A model generated the notes under the pieces. That model was not told the DNA's origin. It was given only the letters and a program-made list of their open reading frames with translations, and did not search any database. Both the position numbers and the translations under genes were made by a program. DNA of 64,000 bases from Halichoerus grypus (taxonomy: Eukaryota; Chordata; Mammalia; Carnivora; Phocidae): the NCBI RefSeq assembly GCF_964656455.1, contig NC_135717.1, positions 154,865,793 through 154,929,792 of the forward strand, in the 5' to 3' direction. Positions 11,958 to 23,526 of this stretch are shown here, in pieces (position 1 is the first letter of the stretch; each line of letters starts with the position of its first letter).

Positions 11958-13506
11958 ACTCTCTCTGTCTCTAGTCTTAGGGCAGTTATTTGACAACTTA
12001 AGTCATGCTCTGAAAGTCAGAGTGCCTTTACTGCAGCTCAGGGCAACTGCAGGTAGACTTTGTTCAAAATCAGGCCAAGGATCTGATTGTATAGCAAAGA
12101 TTCCAAGAAAAGAATGGGACCCAGAGACTTGAGATGAAGATATTGAGGTAGACAAGCCTAAGAACTTTGAGTTCTTAGATGACTCTGAGCCTTCCAGGCT
12201 GGCAGAAATAGCCCCTAACCATTTGCCACAGAAAGACAGTCTCTGCTTGCCTGGGGGAACATTCAATAATCTAATCTGAAGCAGGTGCTTTCAAGATGAT
12301 TCTTGTTTTCTTCAGGATATGCCCCAACACCCTTCATTAGCTCCTGGCTAAAAACCAAAGTCAGGTTTCAGCACAGCCTGAGCAGGAAAGTACAAGCTCT
12401 GCCCTGGGAAGAAATAGCCCACATGCCAAAAGAATTGCAGGATCTGGCTCCTAGGTGTTAGCTGAAACTGGGGGAATGTGTATAGGAGTGTATCTTGAGT
12501 ATGTTAGACCAGGAGGACAGAATACAAAGCCGAATAGCATAGATTTCATTAATATGGGGGTACTTAGCCATAGTTCAGGATTCCCAATAATTTAACAGGA
12601 TGGCTTCTTGAAGCGTGGATCTGATAATGTTCTATAGTAAATGCAGTAAAGATGGCAGAACTTCCTTGGTATATTATTGAAGAAAGGACCAGAAGGCTGA
12701 GAGAGGTGGGAATGTTAGAATGAATTTATTATGTATGTCCTGAGAACCCACCAGTTGGCTATGCTCCCTGGGATGGTCAGGGCATATTCCCTTCCCTGAG
12801 AATGTAAAGAATGCAGTGATGACGGGAGCACCAGGATCTTTGAAGAAGCTTGATAGTTTCTGTCTTCTGTAGGTCTGGGTTGATGGTGGAGGGTTCTGCC
12901 ATGAAGTTTAGCTTCATAATATTAGTGGGGATGATGCAATTCTAGAATGGCAAAGGCCAGGTGGTAGCAGCTAACAAAGGCTGCTGATGTAATTACCATA
13001 ATGGACAGGCAGGCCAGAGTGACAACCAAGGAACCTTTACCTATAGGGGTGTCCAGTGTTGGCTAATGGATCATGGTTTTATAGGGGCAAGATGGAGGAG
13101 AAGGCAACAAAAGTGTTCTCAATATGTATAATCAGAAAATTCAAGACATAGTAAGCAAAAATATGATATTAGTTGCTGCAATGAAAATTCTGGGCCCTCA
13201 TCTAGTTTCCGGATCTCAACCCTTGAGGAAGAGATTTAATATTTAGCAGAGCCCTAACACTGAATCCCTAACCTGTGGCCTTAGAGTTGTTATGGGTGGA
13301 AGGGCCAGGCAGAAGTATCTGAAACTGTCCACACCGAAGTGTTCAGTTAGAAGCAATACTGCAGGGCGCCTGGGTGGCTCAGTTGGTTAAGCGACTGCCT
13401 TCGGCTCAGGTCATGATCCTGGAGTCCCGGGATCGAGTCCTGCATTGGGCTCCCCCTGCTCGGCAGGGAGTCTGCTTCTCCCTCTGACCCTCCCCCCTCT
13501 CATGTG

Positions 13507-13537
<31 letters not shown>

Positions 13538-13790
13538 AAATAAATGAATAAATCAAATCTTAAAAAAAAAAAAAAGAAGCAATACTGCACTCCAGAGGAA
13601 TTGCAGATACTTGTTCAAGCCTCAAAGACTTGGAAGATGCAGGGATATTACCATCTAGAACTGTGTGCCACAGGTGAAAATTTTAGGTTTTGGAAACAGA
13701 GATTCCCATCTGTCCTGGATAATGTTGCTGATCTCTTTGTTGTATGTCCTGACTACACTGACTTCCAGTGGTAGCTTTTAATAAGTAAAC
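11510..13790 (+). mobile_element. ERVL-like internal remnant (degenerate)
   Basis: The stretch near 11600-11700 ('ctgttttctaggaaaccc', then 'agtggaccctcaggatggga') resembles the junction of an ERVL-class LTR with its internal region. The following 2 kb has moderate GC and broken frames. It is interrupted by a (CA)n tract (about 11919-11953) and a SINE (13364-13574). No intact retroviral gene is present. Family assignment is from pattern memory only. Confidence 0.4.
13364..13574 (+). repeat. CAN SINE, young-looking, perfect 15-bp target duplication
   Basis: Intact head, diagnostic 'ctggagtcccgggatcgag', (CT)n and poly-A. 'agaagcaatactgca' is exact at 13349-13363 and 13575-13589. Confidence 0.96.
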
Positions 13791-16700
13791 CTGTTTAATT
13801 TACCCAAGCAGTATCTTTTATCTGAACATGCTGGTGATATTTATCAACATGGTGTTCACACAGTAGGTCATGCATTACAAATATATTTTTCCAGTGTGTG
13901 GCTTTTCTACTTTTGCTGTGCTATATTTTACCCTTCTAAAAATTTATCTTAATGTATCCAAGTTACTATTAGTATTTTCCTTTCTGTCTTTTACTGTTGT
14001 ACCTTTTAGGAAAGGCTTTACTTCAAGACCATAAATACATATATGTTAGAATAATAAATACATGTTAGAATTTCTTCTACTATTTTACAACTATTTTATA
14101 TATATTACATATATGTTATACGTAGAATTATTATATAAATTACATATTACTCTGTGAGTCTCCTTTTACTGTATTGATTAGAATTTAGTTTCCTATGGAT
14201 TCTGCCTCAGTGTCTAAGGTTTTAGTTTGGCTACTTCTGTCTCATGGTTGACAGTATATAATCACTGTGATGATTTGTGCAGCTGAGATCAGATGTAACC
14301 TTCTTTACTCCAATCCATCTTTTATTCTGCCATCATAGTTTCCCTTCTAAAATATGTCAAATACAGAGTGGATTGTGTTCTTTTCTATTTGGGACTATTT
14401 GAGGGTTCCCAAGTGAGTAATTATATTAGCAAACATTTATATAGCCCTTACTATGTGCCAGGCACTATTTTATGGGTTTTACACATATTAATTCATTTAA
14501 TTCTAAACAAAACAAAACTGAGTTAAGTAGGATTATTATTTCACTCCATTTTACAGATGAGGAAACCACAGCACAGTGAAGTCAAGCAACTTGGAAGAAG
14601 TGGGAATTCAAACCATGCTTTCTGGCTCCAGAATTTGGGCTTTTAATCCCTACTGTTTTTAATTATACTCTTCTTCTAACCTAAGGTTTCCCACTGAATA
14701 CAGAACTAAGTCAAAGTTTCTTAGCACACTTTCCAACTACCTACTATATTTGATCACACTTCTCTTTCTGCCTCACCTTTTGCCCCTGGATCTACTGTAG
14801 TCTTTGGTTCACCACACTGGACAGATGATTTATTTAACTCGTCGTGTATGTTTATAACTTTGTACCTTACTCAGGCTTTTTTCTCAGTCAGTGATATCCT
14901 TTTAAATGTTCTCCGTCTTATTTTTTTCCATTCACTCGTTCCAACAAGGATTTGTTAAGGCATACTAACTCTGTGCCAGGCTCCAGGCTTGGGGGCTGGG
15001 TTATCACAGTAAATAGGCAACTCCCTGTTGCAAGGGGCTTTCTGTTAATGGGGAGCAGGGACAGTCCAGGGCTAAAATATCACCTTTTCCAGAATCGTCT
15101 GGTCTTTCTCCAGTTCCAGGCTTCATCTTGGGACTCCTACAGCATGTTTTAAATCTTTATCCTGGCACATTTCACAGCATACCTTTTTATCATGGTTAGT
15201 TGTGTGTCATCTGCTTCTTATAAGGAATGTGTGGGTTTACCTATGCATTGTATGACACACTAAAGAAATTGTTGCGTTGGCCTAAATGAAAGGATGGAGA
15301 AGTTTTTAAAAAAGTTTAAATATTGGGTGATGAGGTGGGAAAAGGAGATCTTTGTGCTTTTTTTTTTTTTTTTAAAACCATATGTAGGTACATATTTGGG
15401 ACAGTCCAAATGATTAACAACTAAATTAGGAATCGAGAGAGTCCTAACCTTATTTATTCCTTCTGTAACAGTAACTTTAGATGATAAAGACTTTTGAATG
15501 AGCAAAAAGGATCCCTGCAGCCTACAAAGACACTAATTATAAGGAAACAGCAATTTACATTATTTATAAGGAAGCTATTTCCATTATTTAGCCCTGCCAG
15601 ACACAGTAGTTGCAGAGATCCATTCTTTCACTACAGTGGAAAGAATAAAGTGAAGTGACAAGGGAGTAGAAAAGATATTCTAATAGCTGCATCTCATTAC
15701 AAGAAAGATAACACCTCGAAAATGTTAAAAAATGTTTCGAATATAATTTAAACTGAACAAAATGGAAACTTCCATCTTAGCACGATGATGATTCAGAGTA
15801 CGGCAGCCATTTAAATATTCAGGCAAGCTTTTAAAAACTATGGCAAGTGAAGCATTGTCAACTTTGTATTTGCAAGGAAGAAAATGACTATGAAGCAATG
15901 CTGTGACTAAGACGCATAATTCAAGTATCTGAATTTAATAAGTCACATTTTCTTTTACCAGTGACATTGAAATGTAAGTGCCTGCACTCTTAGTAAGGTT
16001 GTTTGTGAGAGCAGACAGATCAGGGGAAAAACCCCCCAGTTCATCTGTTTTATTTTTCTTTTCCTTCCTCCTCTCTGACCACTTTAATTTAATTTTATCC
16101 TGCAGTTTCACTTTCATCAATATAATAGGTAGTACTCAGTGGCAGACGACATCAGCTTTTGATCTAAAATAGCCAAGTCTGTTATGTGAGAACAAGGAGA
16201 AGATGAGAAGAGAAAGAATTTACCAAGCTTTTTGTTTTTTTTTAAAATAAAAGCTCTCTTAATACTTTTTGTAAATGCCCCAAGAATGAATTACTTCTTT
16301 AGGCCTAAATTCTTCAAGGTCTTAACATTTTTACTGCTCACTTAGAGACAAGATAAAATCTTAATCGAAGAATGATTTGTCTATCCTGACTGGAGAATTG
16401 AACTCCTACAGTGAGGTGTGAAGGTATCTCACTGCCTGCCAAGAAGGTTCTTGGGTCATAATTACCTGTCTTGAAGAGCAAAAGCATCATCATTTTCCTT
16501 CAAAGAATATTAGAGTACAGTACATGTGACATATTAGGCCAGCCTCATAAATTAGCACAGGCCCACAGAGCCTGCAAGAAATTAGGTCAGACCTGAAAGA
16601 AATCAAGCTGTGGTCCAATAAGCTTCTTAATCTTAAGTGGGAAATTGGGCTCACAGGGTGTTAGGGTCACCATCTTTATTTATTCTTATGTGTGACAGAA

Positions 16701-17199
16701 CCAGTAACACTTTTCAGTGTTAAAGACCTATTTTTCTAAGACATCAAATATTTCTGTTTCTTCTCTTAGATAATTTTTGGCATTGCATAGTTTATAAAGC
16801 AAGCAAGTTCCCTATGAGTTAGAAACTTATACCTTAAGTAAATAAATAAACTTCCTGTTGCCCATAATATGTAAGGAAAGAAGAACTTCCCTTGCCCCCA
16901 TATATTTTCCTTAAGGCCTATAGTTTCCCCATCAGAAGCAAGTTTCCTAAAATCTCTGTTTAAAATGCAAAAGTATTTTGAGAGTTAACACTTCAAGCCA
17001 CTAGTGTGCATTAATGTCCGGCAGTTAATGTTGAGTGAAATGCTTATTAATTTAGAATATAGTGATAATAAGGATGAAATACAAATGAAGAACTATAATG
17101 TAACCCTAATTGTTAAGCACAGCCATCATCTCCATAGTTACAGACCTCAAGGTTCAAATAGAGGGAAGGGAATGGATCATTTGCATGTACTTAATTCTT
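13791..17199. other. Intergenic, no gene seen
   Basis: Mainly AT-rich sequence. An antisense MIR/L2-age relic lies at about 14428-14650 ('actatgtgccaggcactatt', 'cattttacagatgaggaaac'). The stretch 15400-17180 looks unique; possible conserved regulatory content cannot be judged here. Confidence 0.45.
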
Positions 17200-17384
17200 T
17201 TTTTTTTTTAATTTTATTTATTTGAGAGAGAGAGTGAGGGAATGGGAGAGCACAAGCAGGGGGAACGGCAGAGGGAGAGGAAGAAGCAGGCTCCCTGCTG
17301 AGCTGGTAGCCCCATGTGGGACCCTGGGATCATGACCTGAGCCCAAGGCAGAGGTTTAACTGACTGAGCCACCCAGGTGCCCCC
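17200..17384 (-). repeat. CAN SINE, antisense
   Basis: Poly-T, 'attttatttatttgagagag' and head 'ccacccaggtgcccc'. Target duplication 'catgtacttaattctt' (17184-17199) matches 17385-17400 at 15 of 16 positions. Confidence 0.94.
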
Positions 17385-17489
17385 CATGTACTTGATTCTT
17401 AAACTGGTTGTCAGATATTTTCCTAATTTTGATTTGATTGATAAGCTTAGTTTTTTGTTTTTTTTTTTTTGAGGATGGCCAGTGAAACT

Positions 17490-17710
17490 TACTCATTTTG
17501 AGCACAGGTTTTGGAGTCAGAAGGCTGGGATCTGGTCCCTGACACTACAGTTTACTCTGACCTTGGTCCGTAAACTTTGGTTTCTTAAACTGTGAAATGG
17601 AGATACTCATAATACCCTAAGTGGTAAAGCTGTTATCATGATTAAATGAGATTATGTTTCAAATGCTTAGGACAATGCCTGGCACATATTAATGACCATT
17701 ATCATCATTA
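17490..17710 (+). repeat. MIR relic, sense
   Basis: 'ttttggagtcagaaggctgg', 'cttaaactgtgaaatggaga', 'gattaaatgagatt' and 'acaatgcctggcacatatta' occur in MIR order. Confidence 0.8.
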
Positions 17711-18138
17711 AGTGGTCGAAATGGAAAACGAGTATAGTCTGATTTGTAATAGTAAGTTTTTGGCTCTACTATTCGCTGGCTCTCTGTCCAAAACCTTCTC
17801 TCTATTCTTCTGTCATACGGCAGTGCCAGTGAAGATTCAGGGCAAAAAAAAAGACAAAAAAATGTGCTTAAAGAACTTGCTGATTTTGCCTAAAGATTTT
17901 CCATCCCAAGTATTAAAAGTGTCCTTTGGTTTCTCCTTGCTGTATACGAGAAAATATAATGAGAAAATTTCTCATATAAAAATATATGAGAAAATATACA
18001 AGAAAATATAAATGAAGATTAAAGGAAAAATTGTTAAATGAAAAGAGATCATTATTGGTAATAATATTGTATTAATAAATATGTAATGAAAAGAGATGAC
18101 ATGACAATTTCATTAAAATATTAAAAAAAAAAAAAAAA
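17711..18138. other. AT-rich sequence just upstream of the CpG island
   Basis: Contains a tandem-like 'gagaaaatat' cluster (about 17945-18010) and a 17-nt A run that ends at the island edge. No exon was recognised. Confidence 0.5.
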
Positions 18139-18246
18139 GCCCCCAGGAGCGTCGTTTCTCTCTGGGCCGGGTTCTTTCTTCCTTTGCCCTCCAGGGGCCG
18201 CTGTGTTTTCCCGAAAGCGCGCTGGACGCCTGGTTGCCGCGAGACC

Positions 18247-18259
18247 GTCGCCAGGCAAC
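18247..18259 (+). promoter_or_regulatory. RFX-family X-box
   Basis: GTCGCC-A-GGCAAC matches the X-box consensus GTNRCC-N(0-3)-RGYAAC at every defined position with a 1-nt spacer. It lies 42 bp upstream of the ATG. An extra GTTGCC half-site at 18233-18238 forms an inverted pair with GGCAAC at 18254-18259. RFX2/RFX3, often with FOXJ1, drive many motile-cilium genes through such sites, so this is the likely activator element. Binding itself is inferred. Confidence 0.8.
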
Positions 18260-18296
18260 CGCGTGTACACACACTTCTAGCCGGCCGGGGTCTCGT

Positions 18297-18308
18297 CAAT
18301 ATGGCGGC
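18297..18308 (+). promoter_or_regulatory. YY1/TISU-like element over the start codon
   Basis: CAATATGGCGGC overlaps the initiator ATG. It fits the YY1 core AANATGGCGGC and matches the TISU consensus (SAASATGGCGGC) at 11 of 12 positions; the mismatch is T at the second S. The context is also a strong Kozak, with A at -3 and G at +4. TISU elements direct cap-proximal initiation on very short 5' UTRs, so transcription may start only a few to a few tens of bases upstream. The functional role is inferred. Confidence 0.55.
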
Positions 18309-18629
18309 GCTAGGCACCTCCTCGACCTCTCCCCTCAACCTGTCTCCCACGTCCCTGTCCCCGCCAGGACCGCCGCCGACCCCGCCCCCGACCTCGAACG
18401 CACTCTCGAAGTCGCCCGTGGAGTCGAAGGAGAGCTCCCCGAGCCCAGTGCCTCGCTCCGCCTGCCTCGAGAACTCATTGCCCCTCGCCGTGTTTTATGG
18501 GCCGCTGGACGCTAAAAACCCACTCCTGGCCTCCTGCGAGAGGGAAATCCGGGAATTACTAGGCTTTATGAAGAGAAAGAAGGCGTTAGCGATAACGGAG
18601 GAACAGAAGCATGAATTCCACCGGCTTTG
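18301..18629 (+). CDS. CFAP54: CFAP54 coding exon 1 (residues 1-109, split codon 110)
   Basis: Begins at the first ATG of the CpG island, in strong Kozak context, and ends at donor G|GTAAGC (GT 18630-18631), leaving two bases of a split codon. The start MAALGTSS leads into a Ser/Thr/Pro-rich low-complexity stretch (about residues 5-60) with a run of Pro around residues 20-30. The conserved part then begins (FYGPLDAKNPLLASCEREIRE and an EEQK-rich helix). The frame is open upstream to 18184, but only from a TTG, so no earlier ATG competes. Confidence 0.93.
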
Positions 18630-19862
18630 GTAAGCAGAGGCAGGGCGCTGGGGAGGGCGCCGGCCGGAGAAGGGCAACTCCTGGGGCCAGAGGAGATGCC
18701 CTTAAGGATGCCCGCGGTAATGCCAGAGCTGGGTGAGCGTTGCGGACCTGGAGGGAAAAACAAAGTTTAAGAAGTGGAGACTCATCGCTTTTACAGTCCT
18801 TAATTCCTGGTAAATGTTACACTTTGGCTACCTGCTCGGGTCAAATTAAAAATCAACACAGAAGTGTTTCATAACTCACCATTCCTTCTGAATGTTCCCC
18901 AGTCGCTAAGCTACTCCATGCCAATAAATTTTTGACTCGCTCAGGGGCTCAGGGGTTTCACAACTTTCCATGTTGTGGGTAGAATTTTGTGTATGAGGAA
19001 AAAGAAATAACTTTGAGGTAGCTTAGGTTCTTGAAAAAGTTGGTTCTTGATGCCACGAAGTACGTGATTCTGTGAACATGTGCACTTTAATTCCCTTTTA
19101 TACTTTAATTCCTTTTTATGTTGTTGTTAGGGTCACAGTGATTTTTTACTGATTTTGTACTCGTTTTGCATACATGTTTGCCTTTTTGGGAGTTCTATCC
19201 CTATGTTACTACTGAGCGACAGACTTCCTATTTTTAAGGTTCTTTCCTGATTATGTTACCATCTTTCTTTCCCAGCCAAAATACCTTGCAAACCGAACAA
19301 TTACAAATGTAGACAAATGTCAAAGAATACCAGAATAGTGAATAATCTCAACTTTTATTTTTCATTCATGTATTTAATATGAAGAAATAGTTTTAACTTA
19401 CATTTGTTATTCATTAATGCATTTAACTATTTATTGAACATCTACTATATATCAGGTACCATTCTAGGAACTAGGAAAACACCAAATTAACAAAAGATAG
19501 AACAATTTGTACCCTCATGAAGCATATATTTTTTGTTACTACAGACAGCTACTAAACAAGTCAAGAAATCATTTTACAGGGAAAGAAGTGCTAGGGAGAA
19601 AATTAGAGCAGAGTGTGGGGATAGAAGATATGGTATGGTGTTGAAATTTAAAATGGGGGTGTCTGGGAGCATGGTCAGATTAAGTCGGGAAAAGTGGCCT
19701 TTGAGAAAGATGAGAAAGAGATATAATAGCAAGTGATGAAGATTTCTGTAGGAAGAGTTGGCCACGAGGGAGAATGGCAAGTGTGAGGTTCCCGGGATGG
19801 GGTTGAGACTGTGGGAAGAACAGGTTTCTGGTAGGATAGAGGCAGATCAAGAGTTTAGTTTT

Positions 19863-19982
19863 CTTTTTGTAAAATATATATTTTTTATTTTTAAGTAATC
19901 TCTACACCCAGTGTGGGGATCTAACGCACATCCCCAAGATCAAGAGTCACGTGCTCCACCGACTGAACCAGCCAGGCATCCC
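19863..19982 (-). repeat. Short CAN-SINE-like copy, antisense, lacking the CT tract
   Basis: 'taagtaatctctacaccc' and 'gaaccagccaggcatccc' mark the older, shorter tRNA-derived form. The duplication near 19849-19862 matches 19983-19996 at 13 of 14 positions. Confidence 0.85.
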
Positions 19983-20122
19983 AAGAATTTAGTTTTAGAT
20001 ATATGAAGATTGAAATGTAATTCAACATCCAAGCAGAGCTATTGCATAGGTAGTTGGTCATTTGAGTCTGGAGGTCAAAAGAGATACACATTTGGGATTC
20101 GTTAGTATATTATTGATATTTA

Positions 20123-20315
20123 TTTATTTATTTCTTTAATTTATTTGACAGAGAGAGACACAGCAAGAGAGGGAACACAAGCAGGGGGAGTGGGAGAGGG
20201 AGAAGCAGGCTTCCCGCGGAGCAGGGAGCCCGATGCGGGGCTCGATCCCAGGACCCTGGGATCATGACCTGAGCCGAAGGCAGACGCTTAACGACTGAGC
20301 CACCCAAGTGCCCCC
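20123..20315 (-). repeat. CAN SINE, antisense, 16-bp target duplication
   Basis: Well-preserved reverse copy. 'atattattgatattta' is exact at 20107-20122 and 20316-20331. Confidence 0.95.
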
Positions 20316-20739
20316 ATATTATTGATATTTAAATCATAACACTTGACTTAATAGCTAAGGGAGTAAGTGTAGATGGAGAAACATTGACAAGTAGAGGAGA
20401 TAAGAAAGTGGCAGAGACTAAGAAGGAGGGGCCAGGGTGGTAGGGTGAAAACCAGTAAGTGTGTGGTGTGCTGGAAGTCAGGTAGAGAAACCGTTTCAAA
20501 GTAGGAAGGAATGATCTATTCACAGTGGCAAATCCTGCTAATGGGCCAAGTAAGATGAGAACCGAGAATTGACCAAGGAAAGTGCATTACTAAGCTATGT
20601 ATATTTATATTTAAAGCATTTCTGCACTTGTGCCTTAGATAGCACTTTATCTTCCCATTTCCACGACCAGCGCTGTAGTTCAAACCACCAGATTGTGCTT
20701 TCCCCACAGCCTCTGGAGTCTCAAATCTATCCTTCACTT

Positions 20740-21490
20740 TAGCAGTAAGGGTAACCTTTATAAATCAACCACCCACTCTCCTATCTCAAGACTCTCTATC
20801 GCTTCCTATTGCTGTTAGAATAAATTTAAGACTCCTTCTGTGCTCCAGGGTCTGAGCATCTGGCCCTGCCTGCCTCTTCCAACTCAGCCCATCCCTCACT
20901 TCTCTCTCAGGACTTTCCAGGGAGACAGATCCTATTTTTTTCATCCCAGGGCCTTTATATTTGCTGCCGCCTTTGTCTGAAATGTATCCTCAGCTTTTCA
21001 AATAGCTGGCTCCTTCTTTTCTTTCAGGTCTTAGCTCAGTTCTTACCTCTGTAGAGTGTGGCCTTTCCTATTTAATGCAGGTTCAGCCACCCATTTATAT
21101 TTTTTATTTATTTGTTTTCTTGTGTATTATCTGTTTCCCCCATTAGAATGCAAGCCCCTGCTGACTTTGGATAACATGTCTCTTTTTCATTTTTGTATCT
21201 CTAGCAACTAGCCTGGTGGTTGGGATAGAGCGAACTTTCTTCCTTCCTTTCTTTCTTTTTTTGAAGATTCTTATTTCTTTATTTGAGAGAGAGAGAGCAT
21301 GAGCGGGGGGGGGGGGGGGGGAGGAGGCAGAGAGAGAGAGGGAGAAGCAGACTCCCCGCTGAGCAGAGAGCCTGATGTGGGGCTCGATCCCAGGATCCTG
21401 AGATCATGACCTGAGCCGAAGGCAGACGCTTAACTGACTGAGCCACCCAGGTGCCCCTAGAGCAAACTTTCATTGAGTATTTGGTATTGA
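20740..21490 (+). repeat. L2 3' end, sense, split by a SINE
   Basis: Contains 'ctgtgctccagggtctgag', 'cttagctcagttctta', 'attagaatgcaagcccctg' and a late 'cattgagtatttg', which is the usual L2 3' layout. The SINE at 21240-21457 interrupts it. Confidence 0.65.
21240..21457 (-). repeat. CAN SINE, antisense, with long G run
   Basis: Target duplication 'tagagcgaactttc' (21226-21239) matches 21458-21471 at 13 of 14 positions. A run of 16 or more G lies at about 21305-21321. Confidence 0.94.
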
Positions 21491-21669
21491 AAGAATTCAA
21501 GGATTATTATCCTTGTATTTTCAATAATAGTTAATGTTATATATGGGAAAGTAGACCTGGGCCAGTTCGTAAGTAGAGTATCTGTTTCATCTTTAAAGAG
21601 ACTATAAGAGAATCACAAACCTTAACGATTGACACGGACCTTAGCAATCTAACCTCTCACACAATTTAG

Positions 21670-22450
21670 GTATTTATTTATTTACACAACAACTTTTATT
21701 GAATGCGTACTCTGTGCCCAGCATTGCACTAACCAAAGGTTATATAGTGGTGAACAAAATAGATAGGGAATCTGTGCTCATGGAGTTTATAGTCTAGAGA
21801 GACAGAGAGAGAGATAAGCTTTCAGTGAGTCATTAAGTCAATATACAAACAACAGGTGCTATGAAGGAAGAAGCTACTGAGCACTTACATGTGCCAGGCA
21901 TTGTACTAGGGGTTGGGGATCCACCAGTGAATCAGATAAAGAGCCCTGCCTTCCTGGTGCTTATATTCTAGAGGAGGAGGTAGGCAATAAACATATTAAA
22001 TAAATTCATTTTATGGTAACCTAGAAAGTGACAAATGCTAGGGAGAAGACTAAAGAGAGGAAGGGTTATGGAGTGGGAGAGAGGAGATTGCAATTTTCAG
22101 TAATGTGGTCACAATAGGTGACACTTGAGCAGCGGCTTAAAGAGAACATAGCACGGACCTACTTTCAAGCTAATGGTGAGGGAGGTGACATTAAGCTGAG
22201 ATTAGAAGGATACCAGGCAAGGAGAGAGGATAAACAGAGGGAACAAGCATGTGGGAAGATCTTGGCAGGAAAGAGCCAGAGACTTGGGAGGAATGTACAG
22301 AAGCCCGTTAAGCATAGCTTAGTGAGTGTGGGTGCAGTGGTGTGAGGTGAGATTAGAGACATAGGTAGGGCTATGGAAGGTTTTAGAGGCCTTTTACACA
22401 GTTTGCCTTTATTCCAAATGCAGTGGGAAAGCATTGGGTAGTTTTGGGCA
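21670..22450. repeat. Ancient interspersed repeat block (L2/MIR age)
   Basis: Two successive copies of 'actgtgccaggcattg...' style starts (21700 and 21890) followed by 'agtgacaaatgctagggag' and 'ggctatggaaggttttagag'. The family was not resolved. Confidence 0.5.
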
Positions 22451-23526
22451 AGGGATTAACCTTATTTAATATTATATATACATATTTATATAATCTTGTC
22501 CAAGTGGAGTAAGAATGACAATGTGGTGGCCAGTTAAGAATACAGGAGGTAGGATTTGCTTTTATAACGTATTTGAGAGATGGTTATTTTTTAAAATCAA
22601 AAATTTTTTTGTAACTATAGGAATTTACGTAAGCATAAACATTCACAGGATCTAAAATATAGAGTTTGATCATATTGGCAATGTTATTAAATTCGGAATA
22701 TGATAGATTTTTTTAAAGGTATGCTTTTGTTATAACCACATGAGATTTAGATATCGTTTATATAGTTACAATTTTCTATTTTAGAGAATTCTAACTATCC
22801 AGCAGCAGCTATAATAAGTCAGCAATCCAAAGGGTATTAACGTTTTCTTAAATGATGCACATTATATAGTGTATGTTATATTTTCCTTGTTTAATCATTA
22901 TGTAAGTCATTCCCAGTGAGCAGTCTTAACTTGAACTTAAAGTTCACTTAAAAAAAATTATCTCATTATATAACCTTGATTGATTTAACAAAGCTGGTAT
23001 TTTTCTTTTATGAGTAATAAACATAGTCATCATTATCTCATCTTTAAGGTTTGAAAGAATTAAGTCTTTTGTCTACATAATTTAAGAATTCTAGCAAGAC
23101 TTGCTGACTTTTTGGGATTCATTATATTTATTCTAATACTGTGACATTTCATGAAAGCAGCAAATGAGAGTGAAAAGGTTAAGAAAAACAAAAAACAAAA
23201 AAACCTAAACCAAAAAACCTCTTCCTTTTAAAATTTCTATGGCTGTATTTCCCACACAATTTTTTGGGCATGGTTATTTACTACTTGGTACATGTATATA
23301 TTTTCGTATCCTAAAGTATTACTCATCAGTCGAAGAAGGCAAGAATATCCAGTCCCCTACCCCTCCCTTGTAACTAAATATCATTTAATTATTTGAATGA
23401 ATTAAAAAAAATTATTTGAATGAATCAATCGACATGTTTCTGTTGAGGTTGTTCTGATAATACCCCAACATATACATCATAAGTACTAGAGCTATCTTCA
23501 GTCCCTAAGTTTACATTCCTACCTGT

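Larger units (their letters stand above)
18139..18720. promoter_or_regulatory. CFAP54: CpG island / TATA-less promoter of CFAP54
   Basis: Base composition switches abruptly from AT-rich sequence and a poly-A run (18122-18138) to GC- and CpG-rich sequence that continues through exon 1 into the start of intron 1. No TATA box is seen. There is no ATG between the island's left edge and 18301, so the 5' UTR carries no upstream AUG if transcription starts inside the island. It is the only clear CpG island in the window. The exact transcription start cannot be read from sequence. Confidence 0.8.

Noticed and set aside
18184..18300. In-frame upstream extension of CFAP54 exon 1
   Set aside because: The open frame begins with TTG, not ATG. 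The ATG at 18301 has a strong context and is the first in the CpG island.
18072..18763. Antisense ORFs across the CpG island (possible divergent gene)
   Set aside because: They mirror the GC-rich exon and show no family resemblance. In human the divergent neighbour (CDK17) lies far away, and no exon of it was seen here.
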